Virus record (IMG/VR): IMGVR_UViG_3300035670_000489
Span: 1 to 41,847 of that record
Length of the DNA stretch: 41,847 bases
From: a virus
Reading direction: 5' to 3' (one strand)
Part shown: one piece after another, positions 21,193 to 29,565 of the stretch
Layout: every line of letters starts with the position of its first letter
How positions within the stretch are numbered: the stretch's first letter is position 1
The notes under the pieces: model-generated
The model's database searches: none
What the model was told of the DNA's origin: nothing
The model's input: the letters and a program-made list of their open reading frames with translations, nothing else
Made by a program: the position numbers and the translations under genes

Positions 21193-22869
21193 ATGAACAA
21201 GTATAGTTTATCTATTCTAGTGCCTTCAAGAAACGAGGAATTTTTATCTCAAACAGTAAATAATATTCTTGAAAATATTGAGAGTGATACTGAAATAATT
21301 GTAGGATTAGATGGAAAATGGTCTGATCCACCAGTTATAGACGATCCAAGAGTAACTATTCTATATTATGGTGAGTCTGTGGGTCAGCGTGGGATGACAA
21401 ACCAATTATGTAAACTATCAAAAGCTAAATATGTAATGAAAGTTGATGCTCATTGTGCTTTTGATAAAGGATTTGATAGAAAAATGTTGGAAGCATTTGA
21501 AAAGACCGGTGATAATGTAACAATGTGTCCTCTAATGAGAAATTTACATGCTTTTGATTGGGTATGTAAGAAATGTGGAGAAAAACGATATCAAGGTAGA
21601 AGTGGGGTATGTGAAAAGTGTGGTGGAGAAACTTTTAAAGATATTAAGTGGATTGGTAAAGAAAGTCCTCAAAGCACTTCATATAGATTTGATACTACTT
21701 TACATTTTCAATACTTTAATGAATTTAAAAAACGACCAGAAGGGAAATTGGATTTAAGTGAGTCTTTTAGTCTTCAAGGAAGTTGTTTTATGCTTACCAG
21801 AGAAAAATACTGGGAGTTAGACATATCAGAAGAAACATTTGGTAGCTGGGGACAGCAAGGAACGGAAGTAGCATGTAAAACATGGTTAAGTGGCGGGAGA
21901 GTCATTATTAATCAAACTACTTGGTATGCACACATGTTTAGAACCCAGGGTGGCGATTTTGGTTTTCCATATCCTTTAAGCGGTAAACAAGTAGATGAAG
22001 CAAGAAAATATAGTCGGGCTTTATTTATGGAAAATACTTGGCCAAAACAAATTCATCCGTTAAGTTGGTTAATAGATAAATTTAAACCTATACCAGAATG
22101 GCACGATGAAAAAGGAAAAGAGGTTTTAGACTATGTAAATAATCGTGGTAGGGAATGGTATGATAAAAAAGGTATCAAAATACTATCAAAAGGTATCATT
22201 TATTATACTGATAATCAATTAAAGGTAAAGATTGCTAAGAATGTCCAAAGACAATTATTAAAATCTGGATTACCAATAGTGAGTTCTAGTTTAAAACCTA
22301 TGGATTTTGGTAAAAATATATGGATGAAAGGCTTTCAAAGAGGGTATTTAACGATGTTTAAACAGATTTTAATTGCACTAGAACATCTTAAAACAGACAT
22401 CGTATATTTTTGCGAACATGATGTTTTATATCCAAAATCTCATTTTGATTTTACTCCTACGAATAAAGATACTTGGTATTACAATAAAAATGTTTGGAAG
22501 GTGAATTATGAGACCGGTCATGCAATAAAAGTTGATGATTGTCGTCAAACAAGTGGTATTTGTGTTTATAGAGATACTGCCCTGAAACATTATAGAAAAC
22601 GAATTGAATTATTAAAACAATATAAAGGTGATGATTTTAATGCTTATGTTAGAGCTATGGGTTTTGAACCAGGTACTCATAATAGAAAAGAAAGAGTAGA
22701 TGATGCTAAAAGTGAACCATGGGAAAGTAGTGAACCTCTAGTAGATATTAGACATGATAATAATTTAACTTCTACTCGCTGGAAACCAGAACAGTTTAGG
22801 AATAAAAAATTTACAGAAGGTTGGGTTGAAACGGACAATATTCCACATTGGAATAGAATAAAATTCTAA
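21193..22869 (+). CDS. Bifunctional glycosyltransferase: GT2/GT27-like plus second GT-like domain
   Basis: The start at 21193 is supported by GAGGA eight bases upstream; 21178 is possible. The 558-residue product has an N-terminal GT-A domain (LSILVPSRNEEFLSQTV, DAHC at 85-88, QGSCFMLTREKYWEL, CKTWLSGGRV) closely like the 16675 protein. Inside it is a zinc-ribbon insert (Cys 125, 128, 140, 143). The C-terminal half (IIYYTDNQLK..., FKQILIALEHL, YFCEHDVLYPKSHF) matches the 17478 protein. The fused pair could add two sugars in sequence. The zinc ribbon has no counterpart in the split version and may position the acceptor. A repeat-protein gene follows. Confidence 0.85.
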   Translation: MNKYSLSILVPSRNEEFLSQTVNNILENIESDTEIIVGLDGKWSDPPVIDDPRVTILYYGESVGQRGMTNQLCKLSKAKYVMKVDAHCAFDKGFDRKMLEAFEKTGDNVTMCPLMRNLHAFDWVCKKCGEKRYQGRSGVCEKCGGETFKDIKWIGKESPQSTSYRFDTTLHFQYFNEFKKRPEGKLDLSESFSLQGSCFMLTREKYWELDISEETFGSWGQQGTEVACKTWLSGGRVIINQTTWYAHMFRTQGGDFGFPYPLSGKQVDEARKYSRALFMENTWPKQIHPLSWLIDKFKPIPEWHDEKGKEVLDYVNNRGREWYDKKGIKILSKGIIYYTDNQLKVKIAKNVQRQLLKSGLPIVSSSLKPMDFGKNIWMKGFQRGYLTMFKQILIALEHLKTDIVYFCEHDVLYPKSHFDFTPTNKDTWYYNKNVWKVNYETGHAIKVDDCRQTSGICVYRDTALKHYRKRIELLKQYKGDDFNAYVRAMGFEPGTHNRKERVDDAKSEPWESSEPLVDIRHDNNLTSTRWKPEQFRNKKFTEGWVETDNIPHWNRIKF

Positions 22870-22877
22870 AGATTTTA

Positions 22878-22907
22878 TTGAGATAAGCTAGTTTCATTCG
22901 GTATAGT
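22878..22907 (+). promoter_or_regulatory. Leaderless-type promoter of the large repeat protein
   Basis: TTGAGA (22878-22883), 18 bases, TATAGT (22902-22907), six bases, then ATG at 22914. Exact leaderless geometry. Confidence 0.75.
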
Positions 22908-22913
22908 TTGAGT

Positions 22914-25778
22914 ATGGCTAGTTATCTCAAACTTGATGGTTCAACTTATATATATATTCTTCAGGAAAACGGGGATAAAATTTTACTGGAAGAGGTCTCA
23001 TCAGAATCGCTATCAATTTCTTTAAGTCCTTCGGCTTCTCAAAGTCCGAGTAGTTCAATATCATTGTCTCCGTCTCTCTCTCCAAGTGTCAGTGAGTCAG
23101 TCAGTGAGTCCGCTAGTATTTCATTATCACCTTCTGCAAGTATTAGTTTAAGTCCAAGTGCATCAGAATCTCTATCAGAATCAGTATCAGAGAGCGCATC
23201 GGAGAGTGTTTCGGAATCATTGTCGGAGTCTTCAAGCCAATCACCTTCCAGTTCCGAATCAATTAGTGAATCAGCCTCTATAAGCTTATCCCCATCGGCA
23301 AGTGAAAGTTTGTCTATTTCGCTATCTCCTTCTGTTAGTGTATCTGCTTCGGAATCACCCTCATCATCTACTTCATTTTCACCATCCGCAAGTGAGTCAT
23401 TATCCGAATCCGTTTCTGAATCATTATCACCTTCCTTGAGTGAAAGTCTTTCTCCTAGTGCATCTCAAAGCCCAAGTTCTTCGGAATCTGTTAGTGAAAG
23501 TGCTAGCGAGTCTTTAAGTGAATCCGTGTCAGAATCCTTATCTCCATCTTTAAGTCTTTCTTTAAGTCCATCTGCAAGTCAAAGTCCTTCTAGTTCTGAA
23601 AGTGTTTCAGAATCTGCTTCAATTTCTCTTTCTCCTTCGGTAAGCGAATCTTTATCTATATCACTAAGTCCATCTGTTAGTGAGAGTGCGAGTGAAAGTC
23701 CAAGTAGTTCAATTTCACTTTCTCCAAGTCTTTCACCTTCCGTATCAGAATCAGTTTCTGAATCTTTGAGTGAATCTGTATCAGAATCGTTATCTCCATC
23801 TGCATCGCAATCTCCAAGTAGTTCGGAAAGCTTATCAATTAGTTTGTCTCCTAGTTTATCCATTAGTTTAAGCCCTTCAGTATCAGTTTCGGCTTCCGAA
23901 TCACCTTCCTCTTCAGAAAGTTTGAGTCCTAGCTTATCAGAGTCTTTATCAGAAAGTGTTTCCGAATCGGCATCAATTTCATTATCGCCATCTTCTAGTA
24001 TATCCGCTTCGGAATCTCCATCTAGTTCTATCTCGTTAAGTCCATCTCTAAGCGAATCGGTTAGTGAAAGTTTAAGTGAATCTGTTTCAGTTTCAGCATC
24101 AGAGAGCCCGTCTAGTTCTGAATCTTTATCTCCAAGCGTATCAGAAAGTGTCAGCGAATCTTTGAGTATTAGTTTAAGTCCATCTGTATCTGAATCCGCT
24201 TCTATTTCTCTTTCTCCTAGCTCATCTCCCAGTCCAAGTGTTGGATCAGAATCCGCTAGTATTTCATTATCCGAATCCCTTTCTCCTAGTGTTAGTGAAA
24301 GTGCATCTCCATCGGCAAGTGAATCTCCTAGTTCAAGTGAGAGTTTGAGTCCGTCAGTATCTGAATCAGTATCAGAAAGTTTATCTCCCTCTTTAAGTCC
24401 TTCGGCCTCAATCTCTTTATCAGAATCTATTTCCGAATCTGTTAGTGAATCAGTTAGTGAATCCTTGTCTCCAAGTGTATCTGAATCGGTTTCGGAATCA
24501 TTATCCGAGTCTTTATCTCCTAGTTTATCTGAATCACTATCATTAAGTTTAAGTCCTAGTCTATCTGAATCATTATCAGAGTCTTTAAGCGAATCAATAT
24601 CAGAAAGTGCTTCTGTAAGTCCTAGTAGTTCTATTTCTGCTAGTCAATCTCCAAGTGCTAGTGAATCCGTGTCAGAAAGTTTATCTATTTCTCTAAGTCC
24701 TTCGGCCTCAATCTCTTTATCACCAAGTGTTAGCGAATCTCTATCAGAATCCGTTAGTATTAGTGCTTCAGTTAGCCCAAGTTCTTCAATAAGTGCCTCT
24801 ATTAGTCCGTCTCAAGCTGCTGGATCAGGATTATTCTCAAAAGAAGTTACTTTATATCTGCCGAACAATAACAATAATTTAGCCATTCTTTATGGTGAAG
24901 ATGATGAAATAGCCGTTAGCGAAGATGATGGTATAAGAGTTGGATTGATATATACTGATACATACAGTTCTAGTCCTAGTATTTCAGTATCCTCGTCTCC
25001 GTCTTTATCTGTCAGTCCTTCTTTATCAGAATCTGTCTCTCCTTCTAGTTCAGCATCTCCTAGTATAGAAGTAGGTAATTGTTTGCTTCAAGAAAACGGA
25101 GATGAATTACTACAAGAGATAGGTGATTGTATTTTATTAGAATCAGGGTGGGTGGAAAGTGCTTCTCCGTCTTTGTCTCCGTCATCTTCTCCAAGTCTTT
25201 CACAAAGTCCATCATCTAGTATTTCATTATCTCCTAGCCCTTCTAATGGATATGAGTACAATTTAGTCCATCAATATAGAGTAGAAAATAATACTGACAA
25301 AGATTCAATTAAATTACTTGTCAATTTACAATCTTCTCTTACAACATCAAGCTCTCCTGTCTGTTTGCAAATTTGGAATAATACTATCGGAACTTGGGAA
25401 ACTTTAGATACTGAAAGTTCTGCCCTTGCCGATACTGATTTTAATTTAACTGGCGAGATAACTTCTAATGTAACTAATTACTACGATAATAATGAGATAG
25501 CATTTAGGGTTTATCAGGGTGCTATGGTTGATGGTCAATCTTTATCCGTTGATTGGGTTAGAACTTGCTTCATCATAGTTTATGAGGATAAATACGCTAG
25601 TAAAACTACAACTTATGGAAATAAATACAGTGATTTGACAACCAGTTATTCTAGTAAGTACAAATCCAAGACTACTACTTATGGTGATAAATTTGCTGAT
25701 AAAACTACTAATTATTCAGATAAATTCTCTGATAAAACTACTACTTATGAAGATAAGTATAGAAAAAAACATTGTTAA
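22914..25778 (+). CDS. Giant Ser-Pro-Ser repeat (mucin-like) protein, 954 residues
   Basis: I start at the ATG at 22914 (TTG at 22908 would overlap the promoter spacing). A 28-residue head (YIYILQENGDKILLEE) is followed by about 600 residues of Ser/Pro/Glu/Val/Leu/Ile repeat (SESLSISLSPSASQSPSSS). A short folded module follows (GLFSKEVTLYLPNNNNNLAI), more SPS, a second LLQENGDELLQEIGD motif like the head, another SPS run, then a beta-rich domain (YNLVHQYRVENNTDKDSIKLLV). The C-terminus carries 11-residue YxxKxxxKTTT repeats. It looks like a long flexible virion fibre. Tract 2 has far more Glu than tract 1. Candidate substrate of the flanking glycosyltransferases. Confidence 0.8.
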   Translation: MASYLKLDGSTYIYILQENGDKILLEEVSSESLSISLSPSASQSPSSSISLSPSLSPSVSESVSESASISLSPSASISLSPSASESLSESVSESASESVSESLSESSSQSPSSSESISESASISLSPSASESLSISLSPSVSVSASESPSSSTSFSPSASESLSESVSESLSPSLSESLSPSASQSPSSSESVSESASESLSESVSESLSPSLSLSLSPSASQSPSSSESVSESASISLSPSVSESLSISLSPSVSESASESPSSSISLSPSLSPSVSESVSESLSESVSESLSPSASQSPSSSESLSISLSPSLSISLSPSVSVSASESPSSSESLSPSLSESLSESVSESASISLSPSSSISASESPSSSISLSPSLSESVSESLSESVSVSASESPSSSESLSPSVSESVSESLSISLSPSVSESASISLSPSSSPSPSVGSESASISLSESLSPSVSESASPSASESPSSSESLSPSVSESVSESLSPSLSPSASISLSESISESVSESVSESLSPSVSESVSESLSESLSPSLSESLSLSLSPSLSESLSESLSESISESASVSPSSSISASQSPSASESVSESLSISLSPSASISLSPSVSESLSESVSISASVSPSSSISASISPSQAAGSGLFSKEVTLYLPNNNNNLAILYGEDDEIAVSEDDGIRVGLIYTDTYSSSPSISVSSSPSLSVSPSLSESVSPSSSASPSIEVGNCLLQENGDELLQEIGDCILLESGWVESASPSLSPSSSPSLSQSPSSSISLSPSPSNGYEYNLVHQYRVENNTDKDSIKLLVNLQSSLTTSSSPVCLQIWNNTIGTWETLDTESSALADTDFNLTGEITSNVTNYYDNNEIAFRVYQGAMVDGQSLSVDWVRTCFIIVYEDKYASKTTTYGNKYSDLTTSYSSKYKSKTTTYGDKFADKTTNYSDKFSDKTTTYEDKYRKKHC
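22998..24812 (+). repeat. Ser-Pro-Ser/Glu coding low-complexity tract 2
   Basis: About 1.8 kb of imperfect 6-base units encoding (S-x)n with SPS, SES, SAS, SLS and SIS steps. Ser codons TCN and AGY alternate freely, so exact DNA repeats are short. Copy number is likely to differ between related phages. Confidence 0.9.
25587..25770 (+). repeat. 11-residue tandem repeats at the C-terminus
   Basis: About six units of the form K-Y/F-x-x-K-T-T-T-Y-x-D (for example KYASKTTTYGN, KFADKTTNYSD). Regular Tyr/Phe and Thr positions suggest a beta-solenoid or fibrous stack rather than a coil. The unit identity is visible at both protein and DNA level. Confidence 0.8.
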
Positions 25779-25801
25779 TAAATAGTTTAATAATTTAAAA
25801 T
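25772..25801 (+). promoter_or_regulatory. Leaderless-type promoter
   Basis: TTGTTA (25772-25777), 18 bases, TAAAAT (25796-25801), six bases, ATG at 25808. The spacer starts ATAAATAG, as in the promoter at 29531. Confidence 0.55.
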
Positions 25802-25807
25802 AAAGCT

Positions 25808-27424
25808 ATGAGTGGAATACATGTTATAGATAGTTTTCGTGGCGGTATCAGTGATTTTTCCGATAAGGGGATAGCTGGTTCATTTAAGCATGGTGCAAAT
25901 TTGGATATAAGAAAACAGGTTGATAGTTTAACGTGTGGTCAAGCTTTAATAGACGAGGGATTATTTGGTTCTCGTTCTCCAAGTGCTTCTGAAAGCCCAT
26001 CATCTTCGGTTTCTTATTCTCCATCAGCTAGTTTAAGCCCTTCTGTATCAGTGTCGGCTTCACCAAGTCCAACTCCTTCTTATTCTTTTTCTTCATCTCC
26101 ATCAAGATCAGTTAGTGCTTCTCCAAGTCCAACTGGTAGTTATTCTCCAAGTCCTTCTCCTTCTCCTAGTGGTAGTCAAACAAGTGTATTTAAAGATTTA
26201 ATTCGTTTCTTTGTTAAAGCTAGTGATGGTTATACTTATGGATTTGGAAATACTGGTTATATATATCGTAGAGATTTAGATGGTTTTTGGATGCAAGTTT
26301 ATAAGGATTCTAATGGTCAAATTAAAGGTGCTTGTGAAAAACCATCATCAGGCGGTCTTACTTATATTTATTGGGCTACTGATAAGGTATTAAAAAGAAA
26401 ACTAATACCAGGTAGAAATGATTGGAACGATCCGACCGTTGTTGCTTCTAATTTAAACTCTTGTGATTATCATACTATGGTTCAAGTTGGTGGTGCTTTA
26501 TATATTGCTAATAAATCGTGGTTAGCTTTAGTTGGATATGATGATTCTTATACTAATGAAGCTCTTGATTTAGTACCAGGAAATGAAGCCAAAACCCTAG
26601 TAGAAAGAGATGGAAATGTAATTATTGGAACTTTTAGAACTTCTGATCCAGACAGGGGTGTAAACGGTGCAGTTGATACTGAAGTACCATTATCTCTAGT
26701 TGGAGACGGTGAAATATTTTATGCCGACATGGCTAGTAAAACACCTATTAAAGTTCTCCCTGGTGGTGGTAAGTGTAATCCTGGTGGAGTATGTAATGAA
26801 ATTGAACAGGTTAATTTTTTCCAATGGGAACAAAATTCTCTATCTTGGGATGATAAGCAATCAGTAGGTAATATGGCTTTGTTTGCTATTTATAATGCTG
26901 ATGTTGGTTATGGTGGTATTTATTCTTATGGTAGAAAAAATAAGAACCATTCCTTTGTGCTTAATTTAGACCAGCAATTTGATGCTGATGAATTAGGTGC
27001 TATTGCTAATGTAAATGGAACGACTATTGTAAGTTATAGAGATGGAACTGATTTTGGCGTTAAAGCTGTTGACCCAGATAATAAAGCAACTGGTACTTAT
27101 ATTGGACTTGATTTTAAATCTCCAGTTAAATCAGATAAAGGTCTTAGGCAACCAATGGACATTACTAACTGGAAATATGTTGAAATTTACTGTTCTCCAT
27201 TACCTACTGGAACATCTATTGAGTTCTGGTACAAAACAGATAAAACAGGATCATTTGTACAAGCCTATTTAGAAGATGGTACTACTTCTTTTGATAATAC
27301 AGGCGAAAAAAAGTGTACTTTCTTAATCGGTGCTGATGCCCAGATATTTGAACCAAAAATAGTTCTAAATCCAAATGCTAATGTTTCACCAGAAATATAT
27401 AGAATTAGAACTTATTTTGATTAA
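25808..27424 (+). CDS. Tail-associated protein with an internal Ser-Pro-Ser tract
   Basis: The 538 residues start MSGIHVIDSFRGGISDFSDKG, a start typical of phage tail proteins. An SPS tract occupies about residues 55-122 and a large beta-rich region follows (YTYGFGNTGYIYRRD, TYIYWATDKVLKRK, ALYIANKSWLALVGYD), which reads like propeller blades of a tail-tip or stabilising protein. The SPS tract interrupts two folded parts, so it was probably inserted as a surface linker. A C-terminal beta sandwich is likely (IEFWYKTDKTGSF...EIYRIRTYF). Confidence 0.75.
   Translation: MSGIHVIDSFRGGISDFSDKGIAGSFKHGANLDIRKQVDSLTCGQALIDEGLFGSRSPSASESPSSSVSYSPSASLSPSVSVSASPSPTPSYSFSSSPSRSVSASPSPTGSYSPSPSPSPSGSQTSVFKDLIRFFVKASDGYTYGFGNTGYIYRRDLDGFWMQVYKDSNGQIKGACEKPSSGGLTYIYWATDKVLKRKLIPGRNDWNDPTVVASNLNSCDYHTMVQVGGALYIANKSWLALVGYDDSYTNEALDLVPGNEAKTLVERDGNVIIGTFRTSDPDRGVNGAVDTEVPLSLVGDGEIFYADMASKTPIKVLPGGGKCNPGGVCNEIEQVNFFQWEQNSLSWDDKQSVGNMALFAIYNADVGYGGIYSYGRKNKNHSFVLNLDQQFDADELGAIANVNGTTIVSYRDGTDFGVKAVDPDNKATGTYIGLDFKSPVKSDKGLRQPMDITNWKYVEIYCSPLPTGTSIEFWYKTDKTGSFVQAYLEDGTTSFDNTGEKKCTFLIGADAQIFEPKIVLNPNANVSPEIYRIRTYFD
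25969..26178 (+). repeat. Ser-Pro-Ser coding low-complexity tract 3
   Basis: About 210 bases of the same repeat style ([23 protein letters not shown]), here with added Tyr/Thr/Phe/Gly. Third independent occurrence in the genome. Confidence 0.9.
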
Positions 27425-27425
27425 T

Positions 27426-27932
27426 ATGGCAGATACAATTTATTATAATGAAACAATTGATGACCAGCCAATTACTTCTGAAAATGTACCCATCTCGGAA
27501 GTAACATCTGAATCAAACACTTCTACTACTCCAAGTAGTAATACAACTATTAGTGATGCTTCAAATCCTACTAAAAGAATAGCTTTTGAAGTTATTAGTA
27601 CTGCTTTAAATACTAAATCAAAAAAGATTTTACAGGCATTTGAATTTACTCAAAGCGGTGCTTTGCAAATTGGATTATATGAACCAGGTGTTAGGGGTGA
27701 TATAAAAATTAGTCCAACTGGCATAGTTGCTAGAGATTCAGCAGGTTTAACAACATTTGCTTTAGACGGTGAAAATGGAGATGCAACTTTTAGTGGTACT
27801 ATCCAATCGGGAACTTTAATTACTGGTGATGTAGTAGTTGGAGATAATAATGTCAGAATTGATGGAGAAAATAGAAGAATAATAGTTTATGATGAGGCCG
27901 GAGATGCAAGAGTTCTCATTGGACAATTTTAA
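27426..27932 (+). CDS. Tail-tip/central fibre-like protein
   Basis: Start at the ATG at 27426 (the frame is open to 27375). The 168 residues have a Ser/Thr-rich N-terminal linker and a C-terminal region (GLYEPGVRGDIKISPTGIV, LDGENGDATFSGTIQSG, GDVVVGDNNVRIDGENRRII). It is a repetitive beta-helix-like motif found at the ends of phage tail-tip (J-like) and fibre proteins, and likely forms a trimeric beta-helix. Its stop overlaps the next ATG (TAATGA). Confidence 0.7.
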   Translation: MADTIYYNETIDDQPITSENVPISEVTSESNTSTTPSSNTTISDASNPTKRIAFEVISTALNTKSKKILQAFEFTQSGALQIGLYEPGVRGDIKISPTGIVARDSAGLTTFALDGENGDATFSGTIQSGTLITGDVVVGDNNVRIDGENRRIIVYDEAGDARVLIGQF

Positions 27933-28267
27933 TGACATACGGAATAAAAGTAAGTAAACCCAGTTTTGATGTCAGAACTTGTGATGATAAAGATTTAGTA
28001 ATGAGTAGTGAGATAAATACTTTGAAAACATTTGGAAGTCAATTATTAGAACCTAATGATGATCCCTATACTCACAATATTGGATATGTGCCAATTCATT
28101 TATATGCTGGTTATCTATCTGCTAAACCATTAGTGATTGGATTAGTGGGACAAAATACAGATGATAATTTAACCAATGTTGTTGCTTCATCAACAACCAT
28201 TACTAATGATAATAATTCAGAATGGGCTGCTAATGCTTTAGTTTATGTATTTTATGATGAATTATGA
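27932..28267 (+). CDS. YGIKVSK tail paralogue 1
   Basis: The 111 residues open with MTYGIKVSKPSFDVRTCDDKDLVMSSEINTLK. This N-terminal box recurs in the next two genes. The box is common in small phage tail proteins; the C-terminal part is beta-rich (GYVPIHLYAGYLS...). Likely a tail-tip or receptor-contact subunit. This copy is the shortest. Confidence 0.7.
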   Translation: MTYGIKVSKPSFDVRTCDDKDLVMSSEINTLKTFGSQLLEPNDDPYTHNIGYVPIHLYAGYLSAKPLVIGLVGQNTDDNLTNVVASSTTITNDNNSEWAANALVYVFYDEL

Positions 28268-28662
28268 GTGATTATGGAATAAAGGTATCAAAATCTGGAA
28301 AAGAAGTTTGGTCTAATACACCAACTGACTTCATAATGAATTCTAATTGGGCTACGATAAAAATTTTAAAAGAGGGAAGTGGGAGTCAAGCTGTGAATGC
28401 TTCTTCAAATGCCACAGTAACAATTACTCATGATTCTGGTTTCTATCCTATTTGTTTAGTATATGCTGAATTAACACCGGATTCTGGTAGGTGGTATGCG
28501 AAACCATTTAATTTAATTGCCACAGAAAATACATATATTTCTGGAAACTTAGACGATACTTATGCAAATACATCATCAATGGTTTTTAAAATAATAAATA
28601 CTACTGGAAGTTCAAAAACTGTAAGTTATTATTACTATGTGATAGGAGAAACCGGAAAATGA
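28264..28662 (+). CDS. YGIKVSK tail paralogue 2
   Basis: The 132 residues share the MSDYGIKVSKSGKEVWSN..DFIMNS box with both neighbours. Then comes ATVTITHDSGFYPICLVYAEL, the H-D-x-G-x-x-P hallmark of a small beta-sandwich repeated in many fibre heads. Overlaps each neighbour by four bases (ATGA). Confidence 0.7.
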   Translation: MSDYGIKVSKSGKEVWSNTPTDFIMNSNWATIKILKEGSGSQAVNASSNATVTITHDSGFYPICLVYAELTPDSGRWYAKPFNLIATENTYISGNLDDTYANTSSMVFKIINTTGSSKTVSYYYYVIGETGK

Positions 28663-29528
28663 CATTAGATAAAAGTAAATACGGAATGAAAGTTAGTAAA
28701 GTAGCCAAAGAGATTACTTCTACTGATATCCGAGATTTTATTCTACATACTGATTATCCAATGTTTAAACTACATGAAACAAAAACTGGATCAATTACAA
28801 TAAATGCTGGTGGAACTACTGGAACGTTTACAGTAACTCATGATTTAGGGTATGTTCCTTCTTTTCTTGTCTATGAAAACAATAGTTTGTTTCCAAGTGA
28901 CGTGAACTGTTATGCTACATCAACAGGCATAACTGTAACTAAAGTTTTATCATCTCCGTATAATCAAACTATTACAGAATATACTGGAAAACAGGCAGTA
29001 TTTGAAGATTCTTTACCAAGTTATTATATTATTGCCGGACAAAAACTTACTTCCGGAACTGGTTCGGCTATCAGGTTTGAAGATATTGCAATTGCACAAG
29101 GACAAACTGTAACAGATGCAGAATTTGAATGGAAAAATGTTGAAACAAATGCCGGTGCAGATATAAAATTTAAAATTTGGGGAATAGATCAAGACAATTG
29201 CACAAGTTTTTCCGATTATGGAGACGCTAATGGAAGGTCAAAAACAGATGTTGTAAATACAAAAACACAGTCTCCAATTACATCAAAATTCAATTTTGGA
29301 GATAATTGGACAAATCTCTGTCAGGAAATAGTTAATAGGGCGGGATGGTCTAGTGGAAATGATATGGGTTTTGTTTTTAATGATAATGATACAACAGATG
29401 GACATGTTTTGGTTTATGACACATCTGGTTCTGGACTTAGCGATATTATTTTAACAATAACCCTGACCGGAACTGGATCAATCACTTACAATTATAAGGT
29501 TATTATCTTTAAAGACAAAATTGCATGA
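28659..29528 (+). CDS. YGIKVSK tail paralogue 3 with inserted jelly-roll domain
   Basis: The 289 residues share the KYGMKVSKVAKEI...DFILH box and the GTFTVTHDLGYVPSFLVYE segment, then carry an extra domain of about 150 residues (IIAGQKLTSGTGSAIRFEDI...NRAGWSSGNDMGFVF) absent from the other two. The insert resembles a carbohydrate-binding-like sandwich. This longest copy may be the receptor-binding member of the array. Confidence 0.7.
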   Translation: MTLDKSKYGMKVSKVAKEITSTDIRDFILHTDYPMFKLHETKTGSITINAGGTTGTFTVTHDLGYVPSFLVYENNSLFPSDVNCYATSTGITVTKVLSSPYNQTITEYTGKQAVFEDSLPSYYIIAGQKLTSGTGSAIRFEDIAIAQGQTVTDAEFEWKNVETNAGADIKFKIWGIDQDNCTSFSDYGDANGRSKTDVVNTKTQSPITSKFNFGDNWTNLCQEIVNRAGWSSGNDMGFVFNDNDTTDGHVLVYDTSGSGLSDIILTITLTGTGSITYNYKVIIFKDKIA

Positions 29529-29530
29529 TG

Positions 29531-29560
29531 TTGCAAATAAATAGAAATGTTTGTCAAAAT
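29531..29560 (+). promoter_or_regulatory. Possible leaderless-type promoter
   Basis: TTGCAA (29531-29536), 18 bases and CAAAAT (29555-29560), five bases before the ATG at 29566. Weaker hexamers, but the same layout and an ATAAATAG spacer start as at 25778. Confidence 0.45.
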
Positions 29561-29565
29561 AAACT

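Noticed and set aside
22998-24812. Diversity-generating or CRISPR repeat region
   Set aside because: No reverse transcriptase, no template/variable repeat pair; repeats are codon-degenerate and in frame.
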